Source of the DNA: a virus
IMG/VR virus record: IMGVR_UViG_3300038463_000730
Span: 1-64,000 of that record
Length of the DNA: 64,000 bases
Reading direction: 5' to 3' (one strand)
The notes under the pieces are model-generated. The model was not told where the DNA came from. It made no database searches and saw only the letters and a program-made list of their open reading frames with translations. Positions within the stretch are counted from its first letter, which is position 1, and every line of letters starts with the position of its first letter. Positions 31,896 through 40,634 of the stretch are shown one piece after another. Made by a program: the position numbers and the translations under genes.

Positions 31896-32084
31896 ATGTA
31901 CCGTTATCGCCAAATTGAAAACGTCGTTCCAACCGAACTTGAAAACTTACTGAATAAAGAAGCAAAGGATGGCTGGGAACTTGCCAGTACGTACAATATC
32001 ATGCAACGTGACCCGTGGTCTCACTACCACAATAAATTGAATGTCGTTCTGCGCCGTGATCGACGGTTAGATTCATTCGGATGA
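31896..32084 (+). CDS. DUF4177-like protein, 62 aa
   Basis: GAGG before ATG. MYRYRQIENVVPTELENLLN, then EAKDGWELAS and a final strand with LNVVLRRD: the DUF4177 layout (Y at start, LN..., GWEL). Function unknown. Overlaps the next gene by 4 nt. Confidence 0.7.
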   Translation: MYRYRQIENVVPTELENLLNKEAKDGWELASTYNIMQRDPWSHYHNKLNVVLRRDRRLDSFG

Positions 32085-32404
32085 AGAACAGAGTTGCTTA
32101 TCCATGGGTAACCAATCCAATACCTTTGTTGCGCATGATTGTTATGTATCGTGACCTTTATTGCAATTGGCATGAAGAACCAGTTCATAAGTTTGCCACG
32201 ATAGCTATCTACTATGAAGAAGCGGGTACGTTCATTATCGAAGGTCCGATCGAACAATTTATTCACGGAGAAGAGAAGAATCTTTTCGGCCAATATATCC
32301 CGGAATCCGAGATGACGTGGGACGTTGGCAAAGCATACGTTGACCGATATCTCGTATTGAACGGATTTCGCCTGGTAGATCAACGAGCCGCAATCTTCGG
32401 ATGA
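32081..32404 (+). CDS. family B protein, 107 aa
   Basis: NRVAYPWVT at residues 3-11, CNWHEEP core near 28, then GKAYVDRYLVLNGFRL and an end (AAIFG) without the common tail. Longest spacer between PW and the C-terminal helix. Confidence 0.65.
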   Translation: MKNRVAYPWVTNPIPLLRMIVMYRDLYCNWHEEPVHKFATIAIYYEEAGTFIIEGPIEQFIHGEEKNLFGQYIPESEMTWDVGKAYVDRYLVLNGFRLVDQRAAIFG

Positions 32405-32436
32405 CGACCGGCGCTTCCTGACTTCCATCGAGTCTG

Positions 32437-33042
32437 ATGATCAAAGAAGGAACCCGAATCACAGACGATCAGCCCCGAACACCGCTCATCGGTCAGTACA
32501 AGCTTCGCCAGGATGTCGTTCGTGTCTCAAAACGAATCGTGCGTCGTCTTGGGCATCTCATGCCGAAAGGAGCATGGCTCGAAACCTTCTCCTATCCTGG
32601 CTCGAAACTAACGGCGCGGTGTCGTCATTGTTCTCGCATTTTCGTTCTCTCGGGGCGCCCCGATGTCGGGCAAGGTAAGTGGAAGGTCGCGCCACAGTAC
32701 ACGACATCCGACGAACCAGGATTCATTGCGCGCTTCGAGCTTGACCCGTGGATTATGTTTGAAGTTATTTCAAACGCGGCAGAGATCGAGACGTCAACGG
32801 CGTTTCAAAGCGGTCGCGCGGCAACTTCTTCCGAACGGATCACGGATGTTGGCCCGAGGGATTGGGAACTGAACGCTTTTCAGCGCAGTTTTCATACGCT
32901 CGTGCAATTAGCAGGCGGAACACCTCCAACGTTCGAGGACGAATCTCTTGACGAAGAGACGAAGGAAGCTCGGCTCATTGAAAAGAAGCTCAAACCAATC
33001 GATAAACGTTTTTACTGCGCGAAGGTAAAGACCTGGTTGTAG
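32437..33042 (+). CDS. family A protein, 201 aa
   Basis: LGH at 38-40, CRHC at 62-65, C194 with tail CAKVKTWL. The largest single-domain member: an extra 70-residue acidic helical insert sits between the CxxC and the tail. Confidence 0.75.
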   Translation: MIKEGTRITDDQPRTPLIGQYKLRQDVVRVSKRIVRRLGHLMPKGAWLETFSYPGSKLTARCRHCSRIFVLSGRPDVGQGKWKVAPQYTTSDEPGFIARFELDPWIMFEVISNAAEIETSTAFQSGRAATSSERITDVGPRDWELNAFQRSFHTLVQLAGGTPPTFEDESLDEETKEARLIEKKLKPIDKRFYCAKVKTWL

Positions 33043-33082
33043 TCGGAAGTCGAGAGTCCGGTTGGGGAATCGTCTACTCGGG

Positions 33083-33478
33083 ATGATCGATGACTCGAAT
33101 GAGAGTGCTTATCGCTCGTACATGTTGCTGACGCATTTGGTTCTGCGTGTCATGGGCCATCGAATCGGTCCGTTCGCAAAACTTCGGGATGGAACCAGCA
33201 CACCGGGCGAGGGGCTCGTAGTCACGGATGAAGCGAAGTGTTCCGCTTGTGGCCGTTATTTTCGAGCGACCATGACAAACCGAACGTATTTTCAGATTCG
33301 CATTTCTCACGTTCATAACAATGTCATGTATTCGCCTCGCTCGTTCTACTTCGTAGCCAGCTTTGAGCCAACCAGCCGGGAATTGCTCGATGCACCGGTC
33401 AGCCATGTTCGTCGGTTCTTAGCAGCGGAGTCAAACTACAAGGAATCTATCTGTACACGTTTTAAGGTGATGGCTTAA
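33083..33478 (+). CDS. family A protein, 131 aa
   Basis: MGH at 24-26, CSAC at 53-56, C124 with tail CTRFKVMA. A TTG 21 nt upstream is an alternative start. Confidence 0.72.
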   Translation: MIDDSNESAYRSYMLLTHLVLRVMGHRIGPFAKLRDGTSTPGEGLVVTDEAKCSACGRYFRATMTNRTYFQIRISHVHNNVMYSPRSFYFVASFEPTSRELLDAPVSHVRRFLAAESNYKESICTRFKVMA

Positions 33479-33497
33479 AAAAGGTTCGGGCATTATT

Positions 33498-33809
33498 ATG
33501 AAAATTCTTTCCATTTTACCTTGGAACTCTTTCGGTAAGCTTAAGGCATTCAAGATTTTTCATACTCGTTCGTCGATGTACCCGACCCATACCCATTTCG
33601 CTCGGGCCGGTGTGATTCGTTCCTCTTCTTGGAAGAATAAAGTTGCCTACGTTTGCGAAGTGAAACGCTTTCGAAAGGAGAAGGTTGTTCTCTTTGGCAT
33701 CGCCTATTCGCTCAAAGCGGCGAAAGACAAAGTGGATGAGTTTCTGCGCCAGAATAACGTTCGCATCAAAACCCGTAAACAGATCGAGCGACTCCAGGTG
33801 ATGAAATGA
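33498..33809 (+). CDS. family B protein, 103 aa
   Basis: SILPWNSFG near the N-terminus; basic; C-terminal helix AAKDKVDEFLRQNNV and tail RLQVMK. The tail codons CAG GTG lie before the ATGA of the next gene. Confidence 0.62.
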   Translation: MKILSILPWNSFGKLKAFKIFHTRSSMYPTHTHFARAGVIRSSSWKNKVAYVCEVKRFRKEKVVLFGIAYSLKAAKDKVDEFLRQNNVRIKTRKQIERLQVMK

Positions 33810-34096
33810 ATCGTAAGACTGCTTTCCCTTGGCGTAAAGTGTTTGCTGTTTCGGAAGTCTATGCCAGGTTCGATCCGAAAGGCGTTAAGATTGCGCAGAT
33901 CATCGTTCGAAAAAGTGACGATGGTTCGTTCGCAATCTGGAATATCCTGGCGACCGAGATGATCGACGGTGATGCGATCACCGGGCGTTGCGAGACGTTG
34001 GACTACGCATTCGAATTAGTGGATGACACGTTAGAGATGCACGGCTGGACTCTTCTTTGCACGGATATGAAGTCGGAAACAGCAATCCGTTTGTAG
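33806..34096 (+). CDS. family B protein, 96 aa
   Basis: RKTAFPWRK at 3-11, a SFAIWNI core near residue 43, helix YAFELVDDTLEMHGW, end without the full tail. Overlaps the previous member by ATGA. Confidence 0.65.
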   Translation: MNRKTAFPWRKVFAVSEVYARFDPKGVKIAQIIVRKSDDGSFAIWNILATEMIDGDAITGRCETLDYAFELVDDTLEMHGWTLLCTDMKSETAIRL

Positions 34097-34097
34097 C

Positions 34098-34442
34098 ATG
34101 ATTACTCGGTATGTACTTCCTTGGACCGCCATTCCGAAGGCTCTACGAGCCCCGGATTATCGGTACTATTACTCACGAACAATCGTTTCCCCAACCATTC
34201 CGTATGGCATGGGGTTGTCTGCTGGTTCGGTTCATCTTCTTAATGGGAAATACAAAGGACAATGTGGTCCGAATGATTGGCAATGGGCCGTATGGAACTG
34301 GCAAGAGGAACCTCTTCGGCATTCAGTTGATTCATGGTCTGGAGTCGGTTGCACGGAAGAACAAGCTCGTCGTTATGTAGATAAAAAGCTACGTAAGCTT
34401 GGATTCAAATTCGTTACAAAAAAGTGTTTGGTGTTCCTATGA
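34098..34442 (+). CDS. family B protein, 114 aa
   Basis: TRYVLPWTA at the N-terminus, WQWAVWNWQEE core near 62-72, helix EEQARRYVDKKLRKLGF, tail KKCLVFL. The Trp-rich core strand is clearest here. Overlaps the next gene by 4 nt. Confidence 0.68.
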   Translation: MITRYVLPWTAIPKALRAPDYRYYYSRTIVSPTIPYGMGLSAGSVHLLNGKYKGQCGPNDWQWAVWNWQEEPLRHSVDSWSGVGCTEEQARRYVDKKLRKLGFKFVTKKCLVFL

Positions 34443-34891
34443 GCGAAGCTGCAACCAAACGCCCGGATGAAAACGACATCCTACGAATCGTACATAATAC
34501 CATTACAGGAGCTATTCGTCGGATTGGTCACCAGCTCGCCGAAAACAAATGGAAAGAAGGACCGGTCATTTACGGATATCATCACGGTCATGCGTGGTGG
34601 CAGGATTGTGCCCGTAAATGTAAATGGCGATTCGCAATCGAGAAACAGCTTGATATTGCCGGTCGCACCCGTTTCGATATACGAGCGGTCGTCGTTCATA
34701 ACGAGAATCCGTTCATGCAAGAGATCCTGGAAAGCCACTCGCTATTTGAAATCGTTCTAGGACCGGACTTGAACCTCATCGGAGATTACACAAAACAGAA
34801 CGTCATCATTCCACTAGACGAGAACGTGATGAGAACGTTTGTTCTCGGCAGTAAAGATTGTCTATGCAGTCGTTTAACAAATTTCATCTAG
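34439..34891 (+). CDS. family A protein, 150 aa
   Basis: IGH at 29-31; cysteines at 57 and 61 are spaced CxxxC rather than CxxC; C143 with tail CSRLTNFI. Three His residues near 48-51 precede the Cys pair. Confidence 0.72.
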   Translation: MSEAATKRPDENDILRIVHNTITGAIRRIGHQLAENKWKEGPVIYGYHHGHAWWQDCARKCKWRFAIEKQLDIAGRTRFDIRAVVVHNENPFMQEILESHSLFEIVLGPDLNLIGDYTKQNVIIPLDENVMRTFVLGSKDCLCSRLTNFI

Positions 34892-35265
34892 AGTTCCCGC
34901 TCGTCACGGATGAAATCGTTGCGAAGGCGACGCTTATCCTGACCATGCTAGGACACAAAATTGATGAAACGTCATGGGAGATCGAATCATACGGCCACAC
35001 GTTTAAAGCAGCGGCTCCACGAGTGCGTTGCTTGATTCAGAACTGCACTCACGTTTTTGGATTGATGGAAATGAGGTTTCCACGAAGTGTCAAACTGATT
35101 CGATACTTTGAACTAAACAGTGATAAAATACCAGACATACTTCTACTTATTCCAGGTCCGAGCGTTTCGCTAGATCAACTTCGAGCTACGGTAAAAACGC
35201 ACCCTGACTTTAATACTAGAGAAGTAGAACAAGCTTATTGTGTTCGGTACCGGAACCTGAGATGA
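34864..35265 (+). CDS. family A protein, 133 aa
   Basis: LGH at 29-31, cysteines 56 and 61 (CxxxxC), C126 with tail CVRYRNLR. Overlaps the previous member by 28 nt; TTG at 34858 is an alternative start. Confidence 0.7.
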   Translation: MQSFNKFHLEFPLVTDEIVAKATLILTMLGHKIDETSWEIESYGHTFKAAAPRVRCLIQNCTHVFGLMEMRFPRSVKLIRYFELNSDKIPDILLLIPGPSVSLDQLRATVKTHPDFNTREVEQAYCVRYRNLR

Positions 35266-35540
35266 ACCGTGACCTGAGCAAAATGTTGTTTCCTTGGCAA
35301 CAGCTTCCACGTCATCGGCACGCCAACTACTCTGCTCGTTACGTTAGACGCGATCGTTACGGTGAAAATATCGCTTGGATTTGGTTAAGATCGGACAGGA
35401 AGGACTGGTTATGGGAAATCTCATCAACGGGCTTAACGGGTTTCGATATGGACTTGCAGGTAGCGATGACGAAAGTGAATATCTTGCTGATCTCCGCAGG
35501 GTATACGGAACTACCAAACCGACTAAAGGTTCTCCTATAA
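35262..35540 (+). CDS. family B protein, 92 aa
   Basis: SKMLFPWQQ at 6-14, IAWIWL and WLWEIS strands, C-terminal helix and tail NRLKVLL. ATGA overlap with the upstream family A gene. Confidence 0.67.
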   Translation: MNRDLSKMLFPWQQLPRHRHANYSARYVRRDRYGENIAWIWLRSDRKDWLWEISSTGLTGFDMDLQVAMTKVNILLISAGYTELPNRLKVLL

Positions 35541-35551
35541 TTCGGATCGCC

Positions 35552-35857
35552 ATGCCATGGCATCGCGACTATTGGGAGAATGGTTGGCCAGCACCGAGTC
35601 AACCGTGCAACGATAAACGAGTTCGTATGATGTCGATGCGGATGAATCCGGAACGATACATGCTCGGAACGATTGTTCAGAACCTCGGGCAGAAAGATTT
35701 CTCTTGGGAAGTTAACAGTCAGGTATTGACGGAGAATATACTAGACGAATGGAAAGGACGATGCCGTTCCGAACTCGACGCCACTTTAACGGTCGAACGT
35801 ATTCTCCGAGAGAATTGCTTCAAACTACTAGAAGAGAAGCACTTGTTACTAGGATGA
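35552..35857 (+). CDS. family B protein, 101 aa
   Basis: Starts MPWHRDYW. Other members have two to six residues before PW; here the codons before ATG read IIRIA in frame, so a non-ATG start upstream is possible. FSWEVNS core, C-terminal helix, end EEKHLLLG. Confidence 0.6.
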   Translation: MPWHRDYWENGWPAPSQPCNDKRVRMMSMRMNPERYMLGTIVQNLGQKDFSWEVNSQVLTENILDEWKGRCRSELDATLTVERILRENCFKLLEEKHLLLG

Positions 35858-36642
35858 AACCTGTCAGCACAAAGATGTCTCGAATCCAAGATCAGCTGAC
35901 CATTCTCAAAGAATGGAGAGCGTTCGAGTTCTTTGGCATTCGATTGATGGATAAACTTGCTCACGACATCTATCCGATGGAAGTGAAGCTTGAAGCTCGT
36001 CCAACCGACATCAATGCTTACACCGAATGTAGGCGTTGTCTCAAGAGCTTTCGCTTCCGTCTTATGCAAATGGCGAATGGTGACAAGTTCTGGCGACTGA
36101 CTGGCCGAGCCACAACTAATTCTCATCATTCATACGAACTACCTTGTTACGATCTTGACTATGATAGTCCGCAAGCCGGGATCGAGCTGTTAAGCGACAT
36201 CGATGACAACGGATTGTTCTGTTCAGAGGTTCGTGAATGTCACATCGATCGTAAAGAGTTCAAGAAGAAGCTCTATAAACTTGCGAAACTATCCTCTAAA
36301 TACTTCGAGCATTGTTTTTTGCATAAGGCTACGTTCAAACGGATCGTAGCCGGTTACATGACTCAAGGTGACATCACGTACACTCGGGCCCGAACTGCCG
36401 CGTTCGAGGGTCGATGCCGCGTTTGTAACATGACCTTCGGTATTCGTGTGGATGATCAGATTCACACATTCTTTCTTGGTGGGCCGAGCGGTAAATCGAT
36501 TCTGATTGAGAAAGCCGATGTACTAAATGTTGACGATTGGCTGGTCGATGCATCAAAACGCATAAGAAATGAAACGAACATCACCTTCAAAAACCAAGAC
36601 TATGCTCATTTCGCCTGTACTCGTCTCGAAATTCTTAAGTGA
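35854..36642 (+). CDS. double-length family A fusion, 262 aa
   Basis: Two family A units in one frame. Unit 1: a His-containing segment, CRRC near 56, and a tail-like CSEVREC near 123. Unit 2: a segment with FLHK, CRVC near 191, and a final tail CTRLEILK with Cys eight residues from the end. No stop separates them. The fusion supports a dimeric or multi-unit assembly for the family, by inference. Confidence 0.65.
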   Translation: MKPVSTKMSRIQDQLTILKEWRAFEFFGIRLMDKLAHDIYPMEVKLEARPTDINAYTECRRCLKSFRFRLMQMANGDKFWRLTGRATTNSHHSYELPCYDLDYDSPQAGIELLSDIDDNGLFCSEVRECHIDRKEFKKKLYKLAKLSSKYFEHCFLHKATFKRIVAGYMTQGDITYTRARTAAFEGRCRVCNMTFGIRVDDQIHTFFLGGPSGKSILIEKADVLNVDDWLVDASKRIRNETNITFKNQDYAHFACTRLEILK

Positions 36643-37075
36643 TCCAGATGAACCCGATTACTACAAAGCGGCTCGGATCGTTGCCAACTTAATGAAGCAT
36701 GACTTGGCTGAAAAGAATCCTTGGAAGAAACTGCAAGGGGAATACGGAACAGTCGTGGATGGCCACTGCCAATGCCTCTACCCAACGTGTCAACGGCATC
36801 TCTTTGTTTGCAAGGTGAATCTCCCGATCGATCCGACCTTCCTTAATAAACTAGGAATCATCGAGGAGAAAACAACCCACGCCTACTATCTCATTCAGCA
36901 GCATGAAGGACGGGAACAGACACTCTGCACGCTCGGCTACGGTCGCACGGATCGCCGGTATGCTAAATACCGACAGTATCATGCGTACGTATCGATCCCC
37001 AGGTTGTTAGCTGGTAAACAAATCATTCAAACTGACGATAAGTACTTGTGCGGTAGATTTAACATTCTCCGGTGA
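36602..37075 (+). CDS. family A protein, 157 aa
   Basis: MKH at 31-33 replaces LGH; cysteines at 56, 58 and 63 (CQC, then PTC); C150 with tail CGRFNILR. The start overlaps the upstream gene by 41 nt and has no SD, so it is tentative. Confidence 0.62.
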   Translation: MLISPVLVSKFLSDPDEPDYYKAARIVANLMKHDLAEKNPWKKLQGEYGTVVDGHCQCLYPTCQRHLFVCKVNLPIDPTFLNKLGIIEEKTTHAYYLIQQHEGREQTLCTLGYGRTDRRYAKYRQYHAYVSIPRLLAGKQIIQTDDKYLCGRFNILR

Positions 37076-37078
37076 ATT

Positions 37079-37426
37079 ATGTCAGATTTTGACTTGGTAT
37101 TTCGAGACTCGATGTCGTTTATCAAACGATTGGGTCATCGTATCCCGCTCGGAGAATGGCGGGACATACGTGGTGGCACATTAGGATGGTGCTCGGCCTG
37201 TGAACGCGGATTCATGTTCAAACGTATTCCGGTAGAACAATTCATACTATTTGAGTGTACCGATTCGTACAATCATGGTGCATCTGCTGCGATAGCTTAT
37301 TGGTCCAGCAAATTACATTCTTTTCAAAAAGGTTACTACAAGATATTTAAAATTGGTGACCCCGTTGATTTCGTTTCTGCTACTCATACCAAATTCATGT
37401 GCTCCAGACTACGGGTAATGATGTAA
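37079..37426 (+). CDS. family A protein, 115 aa
   Basis: LGH at 18-20, CSAC at 38-41, C108 with tail CSRLRVMM. The final codons GGTAATGATG lie against the next start (TAATG). Confidence 0.75.
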   Translation: MSDFDLVFRDSMSFIKRLGHRIPLGEWRDIRGGTLGWCSACERGFMFKRIPVEQFILFECTDSYNHGASAAIAYWSSKLHSFQKGYYKIFKIGDPVDFVSATHTKFMCSRLRVMM

Positions 37427-37755
37427 TGCACCTAGAATATTTCTCTGCGTTCCTTCGTCATCTCGGTCATGAACTGGCTGACTGGAGAATGATCGAGTCC
37501 AAATATTGGAAAGAGTTCCATACCTATTGTCCGAAAGTTGGTTGTGGCAAAATGTTCAAGATCCACAACCACTCTAGTCAATGGACAATGGATCGAATCA
37601 TGGTTAATCAATACGGCCATGACCGTGAAGAGAAAGTTATGGATTTCCATGATCGTGAACTGAGCGCATGGAATGGTGAGCCGCTTAATTATCATCGGGA
37701 GAAAGCTACCATATACAAGCAACATCTGTGTTCGAAAGTGAAGGCTTTTCTATGA
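37426..37755 (+). CDS. family A protein, 109 aa
   Basis: LGH at 13-15, cysteines 35 and 40, C102 with tail CSKVKAFL. Coupled to both neighbours by overlapping stop/start. Confidence 0.73.
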   Translation: MHLEYFSAFLRHLGHELADWRMIESKYWKEFHTYCPKVGCGKMFKIHNHSSQWTMDRIMVNQYGHDREEKVMDFHDRELSAWNGEPLNYHREKATIYKQHLCSKVKAFL

Positions 37756-38069
37756 GTTTCTATCACAACAAACGAGTTATCCTGATCACAACCAAACTAC
37801 TCCAGCATTTCGGCCATGAGCTTGACCCGGTCAACTGGCAGCCTGGGGAGGACTCGGATCTGGTCAACGCTTGCACGAATATGGAGTGTCGGAATCGGTT
37901 TACTTTGTTCACACCTTTTCCACACAACTACTCGGCCGATCGTATCTGGCGTATGATGAACATCGAATCATTCGAAGGCTTCCACTTCAATGAGAGCATG
38001 GAGTATCAGGAAGTAAAGAATCGTGTATTGCGCATTCGTAATAAGAACCTGTATTGTGGCTGTCACTAA
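37752..38069 (+). CDS. family A protein with shortened tail, 105 aa
   Basis: FGH at 20-22, CTNMEC at 41-46, then ends LYCGCH: the tail cysteine is present but the usual seven following residues are lost, probably by an indel near 38055. The only member of the array ending this way. Confidence 0.65.
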   Translation: MSFYHNKRVILITTKLLQHFGHELDPVNWQPGEDSDLVNACTNMECRNRFTLFTPFPHNYSADRIWRMMNIESFEGFHFNESMEYQEVKNRVLRIRNKNLYCGCH

Positions 38070-38398
38070 TGGCCCGTTCTTTGTACCATAGGAAAGCTGA
38101 ATCTGGCTTGCGTACCCTAGGTCATAAGATCGAGGTACGTGAGGTCATCCCGACTCTCAACGAATTGAACGCGCGAGCCGTGTTTACCGACTATGTGGTA
38201 AAACTGTGGGTATGTTTAAAATGCAAAAAAGTATTCATGCTACACAAAACGCCCAGCTCGCAGTACGTTACCAAGCACGTTGAACAATTCTACTCAACAT
38301 TCATGTTTACTGTCCTGCGTGGCGAGGTGTATGGTCAGACCTTCCTAAACAAGGTTGACAGGTATTTCATATGCGACCGACTGAAGAATCTAGCGTAG
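38069..38398 (+). CDS. family A protein, 109 aa
   Basis: LGH at 17-19, CLKC at 49-52, C102 with tail CDRLKNLA. The ATG overlaps the previous TAA by one base (TAATG). Confidence 0.73.
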   Translation: MARSLYHRKAESGLRTLGHKIEVREVIPTLNELNARAVFTDYVVKLWVCLKCKKVFMLHKTPSSQYVTKHVEQFYSTFMFTVLRGEVYGQTFLNKVDRYFICDRLKNLA

Positions 38399-38772
38399 AA
38401 GAGTCCGGCATAAGAGAAGCTGAAATCGTCAGCTTCAATCTGGACTGGAGCATTTGCGAATCGAACGTGGCGAAGATTCTTACGAGCTGGGGTCACCAGA
38501 TCGACGAGCAATCCTGGGTCAAAAACAAAGCCGATGAAGGCCGATTAATTTGGTGCTCGAACGAATCTTGTCGAAAACTTTTCCAGGTCACTTTAATCGG
38601 TGGCACAAACATCGCCTGGAACATCGGACAGCTTATCGTGAAGGAAGATGAAGAGCATCTTTATCGACGCGGAATCATCATCTTGTTCAACGACATTTAC
38701 TACAATGTCAGCCACTTAAAACGGGGAGTTAAACCCGAATTCTTTTGTTCTCGGTACATTAACTTCAGGTGA
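38371..38772 (+). CDS. family A protein, 133 aa
   Basis: WGH at 40-42, cysteines 62 and 67, C126 with tail CSRYINFR. Acidic N-terminal extension of 25 residues. Followed by a 63-nt gap, so its tail is not needed as a coupled SD. Confidence 0.72.
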   Translation: MRPTEESSVEESGIREAEIVSFNLDWSICESNVAKILTSWGHQIDEQSWVKNKADEGRLIWCSNESCRKLFQVTLIGGTNIAWNIGQLIVKEDEEHLYRRGIIILFNDIYYNVSHLKRGVKPEFFCSRYINFR

Positions 38773-38835
38773 CTTTCGCCATCCGCCGTAGTAAGCTGTC
38801 GGTGCTTCGGAAGAGCCGTTTAGAGCCTGGCGATA

Positions 38836-39267
38836 ATGAGACATTTTCTAAAGAGCAGAACAGTTTCTCGCGTCGAGATCCCGAATAAGGATCGTCTTCA
38901 GCTCTTTAGGATGGACTCTTTGACTAAAAACAAATCAATTGCACTCGACAGTGGTGATGATTCTTGCACCAGAATAAAAATTGCCGAACCGGAAGATACT
39001 CGGCATTGTGTCGCGCCACCGGCTCCGACAGAAAAAGAATCGGATGAAATGTTCGGGCTCGAAGCTGGATTGATTCGGCTGCCCGTCATGTCTGCGATTT
39101 CGGACCCGTACGTGCTGGAGGAACTAGTTCTATTCACACGTAGCGAGAAGCTTCATGAGATGGCGGAGGATTTAGGACTCTTTGACGAAGAGGAAGAAAA
39201 GTCCACCGTTGACAGCCACACGATCGCTCCCGGCAGGATTCGTCGGAAGCTTGATGACATTGCCTAA
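38836..39267 (+). CDS. hypothetical acidic protein, 143 aa
   Basis: A basic N-terminus, then an Asp/Glu-rich body with LFDEEEEKSTVD near 115. Not family A or B. The start could be the internal ATG at residue 26. Function unknown. Confidence 0.55.
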   Translation: MRHFLKSRTVSRVEIPNKDRLQLFRMDSLTKNKSIALDSGDDSCTRIKIAEPEDTRHCVAPPAPTEKESDEMFGLEAGLIRLPVMSAISDPYVLEELVLFTRSEKLHEMAEDLGLFDEEEEKSTVDSHTIAPGRIRRKLDDIA

Positions 39268-39533
39268 TGGACGAGTGCCCTCTATGTGGGTCGTGCGTTC
39301 CGTCGCTGTGTGATTGCTCGGCAACCCTGAAACAAATTCACAACGATCTAGTCGAGATCAATCGGCGAATCGAAAGTGAACGACCTCGGAATACACCGAT
39401 CACGATCCTTCCAGTCCCGGATAAGAAAATCAAATACTCACCCGACCTCAGAACTCCTGCGGAACCAACCTCGAAACTAGCTCAGTTCTTTAGACGTATA
39501 AAGGATTGGTTTCGTGGTATATGGTCGTGGTGA
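39267..39533 (+). CDS. N-terminal zinc-knuckle protein, 88 aa
   Basis: MDECPLCGSCVPSLCDCS: four or five cysteines in 17 residues, a probable zinc knuckle. A helix follows, and a basic aromatic tail (FFRRIKDWFRGIWSW) that could touch membrane. Starts one base into the upstream TAA. Confidence 0.65.
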   Translation: MDECPLCGSCVPSLCDCSATLKQIHNDLVEINRRIESERPRNTPITILPVPDKKIKYSPDLRTPAEPTSKLAQFFRRIKDWFRGIWSW

Positions 39534-39904
39534 CATTAGCAGCAATTCAAGCGCCAATAATCAAACGAGCCGTTCGAGTCTTCCAGCACTTCGGTCATCA
39601 TTTCGATCTTCAGCGGGTCAAACTAAAACCAAACTTCCGTCCTATCTCTCGCTTTCCTGACCCGAACATCAATCTAGCTGTCGGACCGAACAAAGGACAG
39701 AAAGTCTATTGCGCAGGGTACGCTTCGGTTTGTACGGTGTGCAGCGTTAATCTAGGCATGCAAGAAAGCCCATTCGAACATGAGTGGGCTTTTTCAATTA
39801 ACGAGTTGGTACTTCGGGATTACTCAGAAGACGAGCAGCTAAACACCGAACTACACCGTAGATACCCAGGTCTGGTTTGTCCCCGTCTTAGGAATTTCTT
39901 ATGA
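39521..39904 (+). CDS. family A protein, 127 aa
   Basis: FGH at 24-26, CTVC at 71-74 with an extra Cys at 64, C120 with tail CPRLRNFL. Start ATG at 39521 or a nearby GTG. Confidence 0.72.
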   Translation: MVVVTLAAIQAPIIKRAVRVFQHFGHHFDLQRVKLKPNFRPISRFPDPNINLAVGPNKGQKVYCAGYASVCTVCSVNLGMQESPFEHEWAFSINELVLRDYSEDEQLNTELHRRYPGLVCPRLRNFL

Positions 39905-40284
39905 TCGTCAACACCGAGCAACAAGCCAAACTTCACAAAGTTGTCAGTGATTGTGTTACGGCTTTCGACTTCATTGACCATTCGTTCCCATTTAGACTTC
40001 TACGGCAAGCATCGATGGTAGCAGCCCACATTCCTGAGGTCAAAGAATATCCTCGAACAACTACAACACGATTCGTTGGTTATTGCCGAAACTGTTCTAT
40101 TGAAATAATGTTAACTGTCGGATCATTCCCAATGCGTACGTACACTCACTATGATTTGTTTTTCAATCGAGAACGGTCTTTCAATCTCGTTCTAGACCGC
40201 ACGTTCATTAAAGACCTGGGGTTTCGTACACACTCGAATGGTTTCACAATACCGATTTGCAAAAAGTTCGAGGCTTTCGTATGA
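39901..40284 (+). CDS. family A protein, 127 aa
   Basis: IDH at 25-27 replaces LGH; CRNC at 62-65; C120 with tail CKKFEAFV. ATGA overlap with the upstream member. Confidence 0.72.
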   Translation: MIVNTEQQAKLHKVVSDCVTAFDFIDHSFPFRLLRQASMVAAHIPEVKEYPRTTTTRFVGYCRNCSIEIMLTVGSFPMRTYTHYDLFFNRERSFNLVLDRTFIKDLGFRTHSNGFTIPICKKFEAFV

Positions 40285-40619
40285 GAACGAAGATTCAGAT
40301 TGAACTGGAGACGTTAGCCCGAGCCATGAGTAAACGTTTTCTACACAAATTCTGGGGCAAAGAATACATCGGCTTAATCAAACGAGTCAAAGGGTACTGT
40401 AGTCACTGCGGCATTCAAATTCTATTGGTCAAAGGAAAGGGTGCCGAGCATTCGTTATTCCTTGGGACACGACACTTTCGCGTGGGCAATGAGCGGTTCG
40501 CTTCATCCGGAACTTATCCTAGCTTGATCGTTTCAAAAATGCTGATCATGCCATCAGATCCGATATCGAGAGAATTGCTTCTTGAGCACGGCTGTAAAAA
40601 GTTCGTAGCTTTACTATGA
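40281..40619 (+). CDS. family A protein, 112 aa
   Basis: FLH at 20-22 replaces LGH; CSHC at 40-43; C105 with tail CKKFVALL. Basic (pI clearly high by composition). ATGA overlap upstream. Confidence 0.72.
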   Translation: MRTKIQIELETLARAMSKRFLHKFWGKEYIGLIKRVKGYCSHCGIQILLVKGKGAEHSLFLGTRHFRVGNERFASSGTYPSLIVSKMLIMPSDPISRELLLEHGCKKFVALL

Positions 40620-40634
40620 CGAGAGATCCGGGTC

